Source of the DNA: Nocardioides sp. PD653-B2
GTDB taxonomy: Bacteria > Actinomycetota > Actinomycetes > Propionibacteriales > Nocardioidaceae
Assembly (NCBI RefSeq): GCF_002117935.1
Contig: NZ_BDJE01000010.1
Span: 1-64,000 of the forward strand
DNA length: 64,000 nucleotides
Direction of reading: 5' to 3'
The notes beneath the pieces were generated by a model. The model was not told the DNA's origin, did not search any database, and saw only the letters and a program-made list of their open reading frames with translations. A program made the translations under genes and the position numbers. Below, in pieces: positions 19,325 through 27,147 of this stretch. How positions within the stretch are numbered: position 1 is the stretch's first letter; the number at the start of each line of letters is the position of its first letter.

Positions 19325-19343
19325 AGTTGTCTCTTTCGTTGGT

Positions 19344-19477
19344 GGTGGTTTCGAGGCTCAGGCGCAGGGCGCCTCGCACCTCAACCACCGATGTCGGTGG
19401 TTGAGGTGCGAGGACCTCAACCACCGGTGTCGGTGGTTGAGGTGCGAGGAGCGCCAGCGACGAGCCTCGAAACCACC
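19344..19477 (-). repeat. Nested palindromic intergenic repeat
   Basis: A 134-nt element between two minus-strand genes. Outer arms of 16 nt (19344-19359 and 19462-19477) are perfect inverted copies (ggtggtttcgaggctc). Inside are two further palindromes: 19372-19389 with 19396-19413 (18 of 18 pairs, 6-nt loop) and 19415-19425 with 19432-19442 (11 of 11). As RNA it would fold into a long hairpin carrying two stem-loops. It resembles a repetitive extragenic palindrome and may also act as a terminator or mRNA stabiliser between the aldehyde dehydrogenase and reductase genes. Confidence 0.85.
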
Positions 19478-19484
19478 GCGGGCC

Positions 19485-20921
19485 TCACTCGCCGATGTAG
19501 CTCATGACGTGCTTGATGCGCGTGTAGTCCTCGAAGCCGTACATGGACAGGTCCTTGCCGTAGCCGGAGTGCTTGAAGCCGCCGTGCGGCATCTCGGACA
19601 CGAACGGGATGTGGGTGTTGATCCACACCGCGCCGAAGTCGAGCCGGCGAGACATCCGCATCGCTCGCGCGTGGTCCCTGGTCCAGACGCTCGACGAGAG
19701 CGCGTACTGGACGTCGTTGGCCCACGTCAGCGCCTCTGCCTCGTCGGCGAACTTCTGGACGGTCATCACCGGGCCGAAGATCTCGGTCTGGATCTGCTCG
19801 TCCTGCTGCTGCAGGCCGGAGAGCACCGTGGGCTCGTAGAAGTAGCCCCGGTCGCCCTTGCGCGCACCGCCGGTCTCGATCCTGGCGTGGTCGGGGAGGC
19901 GGTCGACCATGCCCGAGACGTGGGCGAGCTGGTGGGCGTTGTTGAGCGGGCCGTAGTACGTCGCCTCGTCGTCGGGCATGCCGGTCGGCATGCCCTTCGC
20001 GGCCTCGGCCAGGGCGGCGACGAACTCGTCGTGGATGCCTGCCTGCACGAGCACCCGGGTGGCCGCGGTGCAGTCCTGGCCGGCGTTGAAGAGGCCGGCG
20101 CCGGCGATGCCCTCGGCGGCCTTGGCGATGTCGGCGTCGTCGAAGACGATGCACGGCGCCTTGCCGCCGAGCTCGAGGTGCACCCGCTTCAGGTCGTGGG
20201 AGGCCGCCTCCGCGACCTGCATGCCGGCGCGCACCGAGCCGGTGATGGCGACCATCTGCGGCGTCTTGTGCGAGACGAGAGCCCGGCCGGTGTCGCGGTC
20301 ACCGCAGACGACGTTGAGCACCCCCGGCGGCAGGAACTCCTGGGCGATCTCGGCGAGGAGCGTGGAGCTCGCCGGCGTGGTGTCGCTGGGCTTGAGGACG
20401 ACGGTGTTGCCGGCGGCCAGGGCGGGCGCGACCTTCCAGATCATCATCAGCAGCGGGTAGTTCCACGGCGTCACCTGGCCGACGACGCCGACCGGCTCCC
20501 GGCGTACCCACGAGGTGTGGTCGGCCATGTACTCGCCGGCCGCCTTGCCCTCGAGCACGCGCGCCGCGCCGGCGAAGAACTTGAAGTGGTCGGAGGCGTA
20601 CGGCATCTCCTCGGACATGGTCAGTCCGAGCGGCTTGCCGGTGTCCTTGCACTCGACGGCGTTGATCTCCTCGACGCGCTCCTCGATCGCCGCCGCGAGC
20701 CCGAGCAGGGCGTTCGAGCGGTCCTGGGGAGTCGACCCGTAGCCCCAGCCCTCGAAGGCCGCGTCGGCCGCGGCGTAGGCACGGTCGATGTCCTCGGCGC
20801 CCGACTTCGGCGCCTGGGCGTACACCTCCCCCGTGGTCGGGTCGATGACGTCGTAGGTCTCCCCCGACACGCTGTCGACGAGCTCGCCGTTGATCACGTT
20901 CCTGAAAATCTGGTCGGCCAT
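19485..20921 (-). CDS. Gamma-aminobutyraldehyde-type aldehyde dehydrogenase
   Basis: A 478-residue NAD(P)-dependent aldehyde dehydrogenase. Catalytic Cys284 (FNAGQDCTAATR) and general base Glu250 (HLELGGKAP) are present, with the PWNYPLLM and cofactor-binding GSVRAG motifs. Neighbouring diamine aminotransferase and transporter genes make 4-aminobutanal (or 3-aminopropanal) the likely substrate, giving GABA. The open frame runs upstream of the real start. The ATG at 20921 matches family length and has TAGGCT 7 nt upstream with no Shine-Dalgarno. It is transcribed toward the saccharopine-dehydrogenase-like gene across a palindromic repeat. Confidence 0.9.
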   Translation of the reverse strand: MADQIFRNVINGELVDSVSGETYDVIDPTTGEVYAQAPKSGAEDIDRAYAAADAAFEGWGYGSTPQDRSNALLGLAAAIEERVEEINAVECKDTGKPLGLTMSEEMPYASDHFKFFAGAARVLEGKAAGEYMADHTSWVRREPVGVVGQVTPWNYPLLMMIWKVAPALAAGNTVVLKPSDTTPASSTLLAEIAQEFLPPGVLNVVCGDRDTGRALVSHKTPQMVAITGSVRAGMQVAEAASHDLKRVHLELGGKAPCIVFDDADIAKAAEGIAGAGLFNAGQDCTAATRVLVQAGIHDEFVAALAEAAKGMPTGMPDDEATYYGPLNNAHQLAHVSGMVDRLPDHARIETGGARKGDRGYFYEPTVLSGLQQQDEQIQTEIFGPVMTVQKFADEAEALTWANDVQYALSSSVWTRDHARAMRMSRRLDFGAVWINTHIPFVSEMPHGGFKHSGYGKDLSMYGFEDYTRIKHVMSYIGE

Positions 20922-20928
20922 GTCGGCG

Positions 20929-20934
20929 AGCCTA
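20929..20934 (-). promoter_or_regulatory. Putative -10 element of aldehyde dehydrogenase
   Basis: Minus-strand TAGGCT ending 7 nt before the ATG at 20921, consistent with a leaderless mRNA. Confidence 0.45.
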
Positions 20935-20944
20935 GGCGATCTGG

Positions 20945-20959
20945 CTACGGAATCTGTAG
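20945..20959. promoter_or_regulatory. Candidate operator, imperfect 15-nt palindrome
   Basis: ctacggaatctgtag pairs 6 of 7 positions around its centre and covers the expected -35 region of the aldehyde dehydrogenase promoter. A related ctacggattc copy lies in the speB/aminotransferase divergent promoter at 23633. A regulator of the Lrp type encoded nearby is a candidate binder. Confidence 0.35.
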
Positions 20960-20992
20960 AGGTAAGAGGCGCTCGACACGAAATCAGTCGAA

Positions 20993-22609
20993 TCACGCCT
21001 CGAAGACGGGTGTTCCGTCGATCCAGGTCGCGACGACCCGGGTGCCGCCGATCTCCCCGGCCGGCCCGGCGAACGGGTCCCGGTCGAGGACGACCATGTT
21101 GGCGACCGCACCCGGACGGAGCACGCCGGCGACCTGTTCGTCGTCCGGTCCGCGGTGGTTCACCCACGAGCTCCCGGAGGTGTACGCCGCGAAGGCCGTC
21201 TCCAGGTCGAGCGCCTGCTCGGGCAGGAACGGCTCGGTGCCGGCCGGTCCCTCCTCACCGTACGCCGTGCGGGTGACCGCGACGTGGATCGCCTCGAGCG
21301 GGTTCGGCGTGCTGACCGGCCAGTCGCTGCCGGCGACGAGCGGGGCGCCGGTGCGGTGCAGGTCGCCGAAGGGGTACTGCCAGCGGCCGCGCTCCTCACC
21401 GAGGAACGGCAGCGTCAGGTCGACCATCTGCTCGTCGAGGCAGGCCCAGAGCATCTGCATGTTGGCGGCGACGCCGAGCTCGCCGAAGCGGGGTACGTCG
21501 TCGGGGTGCACGAGCTGGAGGTGCGCGACCTGGTGGCGGCGCGCCGGGTCGGTGCCCTCGAAGGCGTCGAGCGCCTCGCGGGTGCCGCGGTCGCCGATCG
21601 CGTGCACGTGCACCTGGAAGCCCGCGGCGTCGAGGGCGACGACGGCCTCGCGGAGGGCACCGGGCTCGACGAACGAGTGGCCGCTGTTGCCGGTCGGGTG
21701 GCCGCACCGGTCGAGGTACGGCGAGAGCAGCGCGGCCGTGCCGTTCTCGGCGACCCCGTCCTGCATGATCTTGACCGTCGTGGCGCGGAACCGGCCGCCG
21801 GTCATCGCGTCGCGGCGACCGACCAGGTCGGCGACCTGCTCGACCCCGCGGCCGCGCTCCCACCACAGGGCGCCGACGACGTGGGAGCGCAGGTCACCGT
21901 TCGCGGCGGCGGTCGTGTACGTCGAGGCCGGGTCGTCCATGCCCGAGTAGGCCCCGACGATCGCGTCCTGCCACGACGTCACGCCGACCGAGTGCAGGTG
22001 GGCCTGGCCGGCCATCAGCGCGGCGTAGTAGTCCTCGCCGGTGGTGCGCGGGAGGCGTCGGGAGACCAGCGCGGTCGCGCCCTCGTGGAGAGTGCCGGTC
22101 GGTCGGCCGCCGGCGTCGCGCTCGATCCTGCCGTCGGCCGGGTCGGGGGTGTGCTGGTCGATGCCGGCGATCTCGAGCGCCCGGCTGTTGACCCACGCGC
22201 CGTGGTGGTCGCGGTTGGGCAGGAACACCGGCCGGTCCGGCACCACCGCGTCGAGGTCGGCGGCGGTCGGGGTGCCGCCCGGGAAGGCGGGCATCGCCCA
22301 GCCGCCGCCGAGGATCCAGTCAACGGTGGGGTTCTCCTCGGCGTACGTCCTGATCGCGGCGAGGTACTCGTGGCGGGTGCCCAGCTCGGACAGGTCGCAG
22401 CGCAGCCGCTCGAGCCCGCCCTGGATCGGGTGCACGTGCGCGTCCACGAAGCCGGGCGCGAGCAGGCCACCCTGCAGGTCGACCACCTCGTCCGACGGAC
22501 CGAGGTCGCGACCGACGGCGATGATCCGGCCCTGGCCGACCAGCACCTCGCCGGCACCGACGTACCGGTGCCCGTCGAAGAGCGTGCCGTTGGTGAAGAG
22601 GGTCGTCAC
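20993..22609 (-). CDS. YtcJ-like metal-dependent amidohydrolase
   Basis: A 538-residue amidohydrolase. The metal-binding DAHVHP motif is near residue 60, VHAIGDRGTREALDAF supplies later histidine ligands, and VAGSDWPVSTPNPLEAI carries the catalytic aspartate. YtcJ-type enzymes hydrolyse formyl, acyl or cyclic amide bonds and the natural substrates are mostly unknown. The GTG start overlaps the ureohydrolase stop as GTGA (22606-22609) and has GGAGG 5-6 nt upstream, so expression is coupled to the ureohydrolase. This suggests a guanidino or polyamine-conjugate substrate. Confidence 0.85.
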   Translation of the reverse strand: MTTLFTNGTLFDGHRYVGAGEVLVGQGRIIAVGRDLGPSDEVVDLQGGLLAPGFVDAHVHPIQGGLERLRCDLSELGTRHEYLAAIRTYAEENPTVDWILGGGWAMPAFPGGTPTAADLDAVVPDRPVFLPNRDHHGAWVNSRALEIAGIDQHTPDPADGRIERDAGGRPTGTLHEGATALVSRRLPRTTGEDYYAALMAGQAHLHSVGVTSWQDAIVGAYSGMDDPASTYTTAAANGDLRSHVVGALWWERGRGVEQVADLVGRRDAMTGGRFRATTVKIMQDGVAENGTAALLSPYLDRCGHPTGNSGHSFVEPGALREAVVALDAAGFQVHVHAIGDRGTREALDAFEGTDPARRHQVAHLQLVHPDDVPRFGELGVAANMQMLWACLDEQMVDLTLPFLGEERGRWQYPFGDLHRTGAPLVAGSDWPVSTPNPLEAIHVAVTRTAYGEEGPAGTEPFLPEQALDLETAFAAYTSGSSWVNHRGPDDEQVAGVLRPGAVANMVVLDRDPFAGPAGEIGGTRVVATWIDGTPVFEA

Positions 22610-23607
22610 CTGCCCTCCAGCAGCGGGCCCGCCGGGTCGTGGGTGATGCCGTGCTTGCGGACGGCCAGGCCGGAGAGCGCCTCCAGGCAGACCCGGTTGG
22701 CGAGGTAGGCCGTGATCTCGGCGTGGTCGTAGGGGGGCGAGACCTCGACCACGTCGATGCCGGCGACGGGCAGCTCGACGCAGATCCGCCGTACGGCGTC
22801 GAGCAGCTGCCTCGACGTGAGGCCGCCCGGCTCGGGGGTGCCGGTGCCCGGCGCGTGCCCGGGGTCGCAGACGTCGATGTCGACGGAGAGGAAGACCGCG
22901 TCGCACTCGTCGAGCGCGATCTCGAAGGCCTCGTCGAGGCAGGCCTCGAGCCCGCGCTTGCCGATCTCGGTCATCTCGTAGGAGCGCATCCGCTGCTCGG
23001 CCATCCAGTCCAGGGTCTCGGGGCCGGGCCAGTAGCCGCGCAGCCCCATCTGGAGGAACCGGTCGCCGCGCAGCGCTCCGGACTCGATCAGCCGGCGCAT
23101 CGGCTGGCCGTGGCCGTAGAGGGACCCGAACTCGATGTGGCCGGTGTCGGCGTGGGCGTCGAAGTGGATCATCGAGACCTTGCCGCAGCCGAGGTGCCGG
23201 GCGACGCCGGTCGCGTCGGGGAGCGCGATGGAGTGGTCGCCGCCGAGGACCAGGGGGACGGCGCCGGCACTGGCCACGGCGTACACCGCGTCCTCGAGGT
23301 TGCCGAGCGCGCGCTCGATCTCGCCGGGCGGCATCTCGACGTCGCCGGCGTCGACGACCCGGATGTCCTGGAGCGCGTCGACGCGGAGCGCGAGGTGCGG
23401 CCGCGAGCCGTCCTGCGGGAGGTAGTCGGTCTGGCGGATCGCCATCGGGCCGAAGCGGGTGCCGGGACGGTGCGACGTACCCCCGTCGAAGGGGGCGCCC
23501 ACGACGACCACGTCGGCGGCCGCGAGCGCGGCGGCGTCGTCGAGGTCGACCGGGTCCACGCCGAGGAAGGTGATGTCGGGGCCGAACTGTGCGCCGTACC
23601 GGGTCAT
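22606..23607 (-). CDS. speB: Agmatinase-type ureohydrolase
   Basis: A 333-residue ureohydrolase with a complete dimanganese site: His125 (LGGDHS), Asp150/His152/Asp154 (DAHAD) and Asp243/Asp245 (DIDVCDPGHAPG). It would hydrolyse a guanidino compound to urea plus amine. Agmatine giving putrescine fits the putrescine genes around it; guanidinobutyrate giving GABA is a real alternative, as family members cannot be told apart by these motifs. It is divergent from the diamine aminotransferase and coupled by GTGA overlap to the downstream amidohydrolase. Confidence 0.85.
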   Translation of the reverse strand: MTRYGAQFGPDITFLGVDPVDLDDAAALAAADVVVVGAPFDGGTSHRPGTRFGPMAIRQTDYLPQDGSRPHLALRVDALQDIRVVDAGDVEMPPGEIERALGNLEDAVYAVASAGAVPLVLGGDHSIALPDATGVARHLGCGKVSMIHFDAHADTGHIEFGSLYGHGQPMRRLIESGALRGDRFLQMGLRGYWPGPETLDWMAEQRMRSYEMTEIGKRGLEACLDEAFEIALDECDAVFLSVDIDVCDPGHAPGTGTPEPGGLTSRQLLDAVRRICVELPVAGIDVVEVSPPYDHAEITAYLANRVCLEALSGLAVRKHGITHDPAGPLLEGR

Positions 23608-23632
23608 GAGGCCTTCCTACCACGCGACATTG

Positions 23633-23677
23633 CTACGGATTCCGCGCATTTCACCCGTGTGGGCGACTGATTCACTT
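23633..23677. promoter_or_regulatory. Shared motifs in the divergent ureohydrolase/aminotransferase promoter
   Basis: ctacggattccgc (23633-23645) and cgactgattcac (23665-23676 region) both recur in the aldehyde dehydrogenase promoter (20945-20990) in altered order. Two shared words in two promoters of one pathway suggest a common regulator. Confidence 0.3.
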
Positions 23678-23711
23678 GCATCCGCACGGTCCGACCACGC
23701 ACCATGGGGGT

Positions 23712-25100
23712 ATGCACCCGGACTACGACCACCTGCAGAAGGCCGCCAAGGACCACCTGTGGATGCACTTCACGCGGCACTCGACGTACGACACCTCGGA
23801 CGTGCCGATCATCGTGCGTGGCGAGGGCGCCTACATCTACGACGCCCAGGGCAAGCGCTACCTCGACGGTCTCGGCGGGCTCTTCGTCTCCCAGCTCGGG
23901 CACGGGCGCACCGAGCTCGCGGACGCCGCGGCGGCGCAGGCCAAGGAGCTCGCGTTCCACCCGCTGTGGTCCTACGCGCACCCCAACGCGATCCTGCTCG
24001 CCGAGCGGATCGCCGGCTACGCGCCCGGTGACCTCAACCGGGTCTTCTTCTCCAGCGGTGGCGGCGAGTCCGTCGAGTCGGCGTGGAAGCTCGCGAAGAA
24101 CTTCTTCAAGCTCACCGGCAAGCCGATGAAGCACAAGGTGATCAGCCGCTCGATCGCCTACCACGGCACCACCCAGGGTGCGCTCTCGATCACCGGGCTG
24201 CCGCCGCTCAAGCAGCAGTTCGAGCCGCTGGTGCCCTCGACCTTCCGGGTGCCGAACACCAACATCTACCGCGCGCACGAGACCACCGGCGGGCTGCTCG
24301 ACGGCACCGACCCGGAGGCGTTCGGCCGCTGGGCCGCCGACCAGATCGCGATCGCGATCGAGAACGAGGGGCCCGACACGGTCGCGGCCGTCTTCCTCGA
24401 GCCGGTGCAGAACGCCGGCGGCTGCTTCCCGCCCCCGCCCGGCTACTTCGCGCGGGTGCGCGAGATCTGCGACGAGTACGACGTACTGCTGGTCTCCGAC
24501 GAGGTCATCTGCGCCTTCGGCCGCCTGGGCCACATGTTCGGCGCGGAGCGCTACGGCTACCAGCCCGACATCATCACCTGCGCGAAGGGCATCACCTCGG
24601 GCTATGCCCCGCTCGGCGCGATGATCGCCTCCGACCGGCTGATGGAGCCCTTCCTGCACGGAGCCGAGTCGTTCGCCCACGGCTACACCTTCGGCGGCCA
24701 CCCGGTCTCGACCGCGGTCGCGATGGCCAACCTCGACATCTTCGAGAACGAGCACGTCCTCGAGCACGTCCGCGACCACGAGGGCGCCTTCCGCTCCACC
24801 CTCGAGCGGTTGCTGGACCTGCCGATCGTCGGCGACGTCCGCGGCGACGGCTACTTCTACGGGATCGAGCTGGTCAAGGACAAGGGCACCAAGGAGACCT
24901 TCGACGAGGCCGAGTCCGAGAAGCTGCTGCGCGGCTTCCTCTCCAAGGCGCTCTACGACGAAGGCCTCTACTGCCGCGCCGACGACCGCGGCGACCCGGT
25001 CATCCAGCTCTCTCCCCCGCTGATCTGCGACCAGACGCACTTCGACGAGATGGAGCAGATGCTGCGCACCGTCCTCGACAAGGCCGCCACCCTCCTCTGA
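23712..25100 (+). CDS. Putrescine/diamine aminotransferase (class III)
   Basis: A 462-residue PLP aminotransferase. The PLP lysine is Lys292 (TCAKGITSGYAP), with VSDEVICAFGRLG holding the cofactor aspartate and FFSSGGGESVESAWKLA the phosphate-binding loop. The sequence style matches SpuC/putrescine-pyruvate and taurine/beta-alanine-pyruvate transaminases; the local genes favour putrescine to 4-aminobutanal. The ATG at 23712 follows a GGGGG run; an upstream in-frame ATG at 23676 is less likely. The stop is followed at once by the left 32-nt repeat array. Confidence 0.88.
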   Translation: MHPDYDHLQKAAKDHLWMHFTRHSTYDTSDVPIIVRGEGAYIYDAQGKRYLDGLGGLFVSQLGHGRTELADAAAAQAKELAFHPLWSYAHPNAILLAERIAGYAPGDLNRVFFSSGGGESVESAWKLAKNFFKLTGKPMKHKVISRSIAYHGTTQGALSITGLPPLKQQFEPLVPSTFRVPNTNIYRAHETTGGLLDGTDPEAFGRWAADQIAIAIENEGPDTVAAVFLEPVQNAGGCFPPPPGYFARVREICDEYDVLLVSDEVICAFGRLGHMFGAERYGYQPDIITCAKGITSGYAPLGAMIASDRLMEPFLHGAESFAHGYTFGGHPVSTAVAMANLDIFENEHVLEHVRDHEGAFRSTLERLLDLPIVGDVRGDGYFYGIELVKDKGTKETFDEAESEKLLRGFLSKALYDEGLYCRADDRGDPVIQLSPPLICDQTHFDEMEQMLRTVLDKAATLL

Positions 25101-25188
25101 CGCCGACCCGGCGCCAGTTTCCCCAACAACCCCGCCGAGTCGGCGCCAGTTTCCCCGACAACCCGGCCGAGTCGGCGCCAGTTTCCAG
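25101..25188 (+). repeat. Left 32-nt tandem repeat array
   Basis: The word gcgccagttt recurs at 25111, 25143 and 25175, exactly 32 nt apart; the first two full units differ at 2 of 32 positions and the third is partial. The array begins directly after the aminotransferase stop. The same unit occurs in inverted orientation after the next gene (26217-26292). There are no unique spacers, so this is not a CRISPR array. Confidence 0.85.
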
Positions 25189-25247
25189 CTATCCACAGGT
25201 CCCGACACCGGTGGTACGCCGGCCGCCGCGACGGGCATGCCGAGGGC

Positions 25248-26207
25248 ATGGCAGATCCGATCTTTCTCGACGGCGCATCCCGACTCCCCACGGACGCCCC
25301 GTTCACGCGAGCGATGGCTCACCAGTTCGGCGTCACCGACAAGGTGCTCCACGGTCTGGTCCTCAAGGGATACCTGCGACGACCGATTCGGGGCGTCTAC
25401 GTCGCCGCCCAAGTACCGGAATCCATCGTGCTCCGCTGCCACATGCTGTCGCTCGTCGTCCCACCTGGCAGCTTCATCACGGACAGATCCGCGGCCTGGC
25501 TCCACGCGGGCGACCGCGCCCTGGCGCCCAACGAGCATCTCGCTCCGCCGCCGATCTCCTGCTTCCGGCCGAGTGACGGGGGCCGCCTTCGCAACGGCCT
25601 CACCGCCAGTGGCGAGCGTGAGATCGAGCCTCGCGATCTCCAGGACATCCACGGCGTCGTGGTGACGACACCGCTGCGAACGGCTCTCGACCTGGGTCGC
25701 CTCCAGAAGAACCGAGATCTGAAGCTGCACGGCATGGACACGATGCTCGGGCTCCGCGTGTTCTCCCACGAGCAGATGCTTGCTGAGATCCCGCGCTTCA
25801 ACCGTCGCCGAGGCGTCGTCATGCTGCGCGTCCTCGCGCCGCTGGCCGACGGTGGGTCCGGGTCGTTCGGGGAGTCGGCTCTCCGGCTGCGTTGGTACGA
25901 CGGCGGCCTGCCTCGTCCACGCACCCAGATCCCGGTCGAGCTGAACGGCCGCGTGCTGTTCTACCTCGACATGGGGCTCGAGGACCTCCTCTTCGCGGCC
26001 GAGTACGACGGGGAGGCGTGGCACGGCGACGACCGCGAGTCGCACGACGAGGAGCGCCGAGACTGGCTCGAGCGACAGCGGAACTGGACGATCGAGATCT
26101 TCCGCAAGCCGAGCGTCTTCGGCCAGCACCAAGACGCCGACCGGCGCTTGGCCGCGGCGTACAAGCAGGCGCGCGCGACCTTCGGCATCCGCACGGTCCT
26201 CGTCTGA
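25248..26207 (+). CDS. AbiEi-like/DUF559-type protein (possible nuclease)
   Basis: A 319-residue protein. The N-terminal part (about 15-60) resembles the AbiEi-type winged-helix region (VTDKVLHGLVLKGYLRRPIRGVY), and the C-terminal part (about 245-310) has a Vsr/DUF559-like PD-(D/E)xK pattern: LLFAAEYDGEAWH followed by RDWLERQRNWTIEIFRK. Such proteins are abundant, mostly orphan genes in actinobacteria, with AbiE antitoxin or restriction roles suspected. No AbiEii nucleotidyltransferase partner lies next to it. Inverted 32-nt repeat arrays flank it on both sides, suggesting it entered between the two polyamine operons as a unit. Confidence 0.7.
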   Translation: MADPIFLDGASRLPTDAPFTRAMAHQFGVTDKVLHGLVLKGYLRRPIRGVYVAAQVPESIVLRCHMLSLVVPPGSFITDRSAAWLHAGDRALAPNEHLAPPPISCFRPSDGGRLRNGLTASGEREIEPRDLQDIHGVVVTTPLRTALDLGRLQKNRDLKLHGMDTMLGLRVFSHEQMLAEIPRFNRRRGVVMLRVLAPLADGGSGSFGESALRLRWYDGGLPRPRTQIPVELNGRVLFYLDMGLEDLLFAAEYDGEAWHGDDRESHDEERRDWLERQRNWTIEIFRKPSVFGQHQDADRRLAAAYKQARATFGIRTVLV

Positions 26208-26216
26208 GGAACCTCA

Positions 26217-26292
26217 CGCCGACTCGATGCCCCAACCCGGGAAACTGGCGCCGGCTCGGCGCCGAAACCCGGGAAACTGGCGCCGACTCGGC
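26217..26292 (-). repeat. Right 32-nt tandem repeat array (inverted)
   Basis: The word cgccg(a/g)ctcg recurs at 26217, 26249 and 26281 and cgggaaactggcgcc at 26238 and 26270, all with 32-nt period. The unit is the reverse complement of the left array unit. The array ends at the stop codon of the next minus-strand gene (26293). Confidence 0.85.
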
Positions 26293-27147
26293 TCAGACCA
26301 GCTTGGCGGAACGGCGCCGGCTGTTGACCTCGCCGCCGACGACGATCAGCACCGACACCAGGAACATCACGGTGCCGACGACGTTCACCTGCATGGGCAC
26401 ACCGCGCTGGGCGACACCCCAGACGAACATCGGGAACGTGGTGGTGTTGCCCGCGTTGAGGTTGGTGATGATGAAGTCGTCGAAGGACAGCGAGAAGCTC
26501 AGCAGCGCCGCGCCCAGGATGCCCGGGAAGACCAGCGGGAAGGTCACCCTCCAGAACGTCTGCTGTGGCGTGGCGTAAAGGTCCATCGCCGCCTGTTCGA
26601 GGTTGTCGTCGAGGCCGGCCAGCCGGGCTCTCACGGTGACCACCACGAACGAGATGCAGAACATGATGTGTGCGATCAGGATGGTCCAGAACCCGAGCTG
26701 GCCGCCCCGGCCGGCCGCGACGAACAGCGCGAGCAGCGAGGAGCCCATCACGATCTCGGGCGAGGCCATCGGCAGGAAGATCAGCAGGTTCATCGAGGAG
26801 CGGCCGACGAAGTCGTGTCGGACCAGCGCGAAGGCGATGAGGGTGCCGAGGATCGTGGAGCCGAGCGTGGCCAGCAGGCCGATCTGGACGCTCGTGCTGA
26901 GCGCGCCGCACATGCCTTCGGCCTCGCACGGGTTGAGCCAGTTGTGGAGGGTGAACCCGTCGAAGCGGTAGATGAGCCGGCTCGTCGGGTCGTTGAAGCT
27001 CATCAGCACGACCACGAAGATCGGGACGAACGTGTACACGAGGACCAGCAGCCCGAGGATCAGCACCAGGTGGTGACGGATCCAGCGGCCGGCCGCCGAG
27101 CCCTGCTTGTAGTTGACCTTCCGGTTCGTAGTGGTCGCCGTGGTCAC
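26293..27147 (-). CDS. potC: Spermidine/putrescine-type ABC permease (PotC-like), system 2
   Basis: A 284-residue permease with about six membrane helices and the coupling motif EQAAMDLYATPQQTFWRVTFP, which matches PotC proteins closely. The GTG start overlaps the PotB stop as GTGA (27144-27147). It is the last gene of the second Pot operon and abuts the inverted repeat array. Its sequence is clearly different from the system 1 permease, so the two importers are paralogous systems, not a recent duplication. Confidence 0.92.
   Translation of the reverse strand: MTTATTTNRKVNYKQGSAAGRWIRHHLVLILGLLVLVYTFVPIFVVVLMSFNDPTSRLIYRFDGFTLHNWLNPCEAEGMCGALSTSVQIGLLATLGSTILGTLIAFALVRHDFVGRSSMNLLIFLPMASPEIVMGSSLLALFVAAGRGGQLGFWTILIAHIMFCISFVVVTVRARLAGLDDNLEQAAMDLYATPQQTFWRVTFPLVFPGILGAALLSFSLSFDDFIITNLNAGNTTTFPMFVWGVAQRGVPMQVNVVGTVMFLVSVLIVVGGEVNSRRRSAKLV

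Noticed and set aside
16817..19507. An 896-codon plus-strand frame over the deacetylase and reductase
   Set aside because: It overlaps two confident genes in other frames, is Arg/Ala/Pro-rich and shows the composition of a shifted reading.
25101..25188. Regularly spaced repeats resembling a CRISPR array
   Set aside because: Units are directly adjacent with a 32-nt period and no unique spacers; the copies diverge, and no cas genes are nearby.
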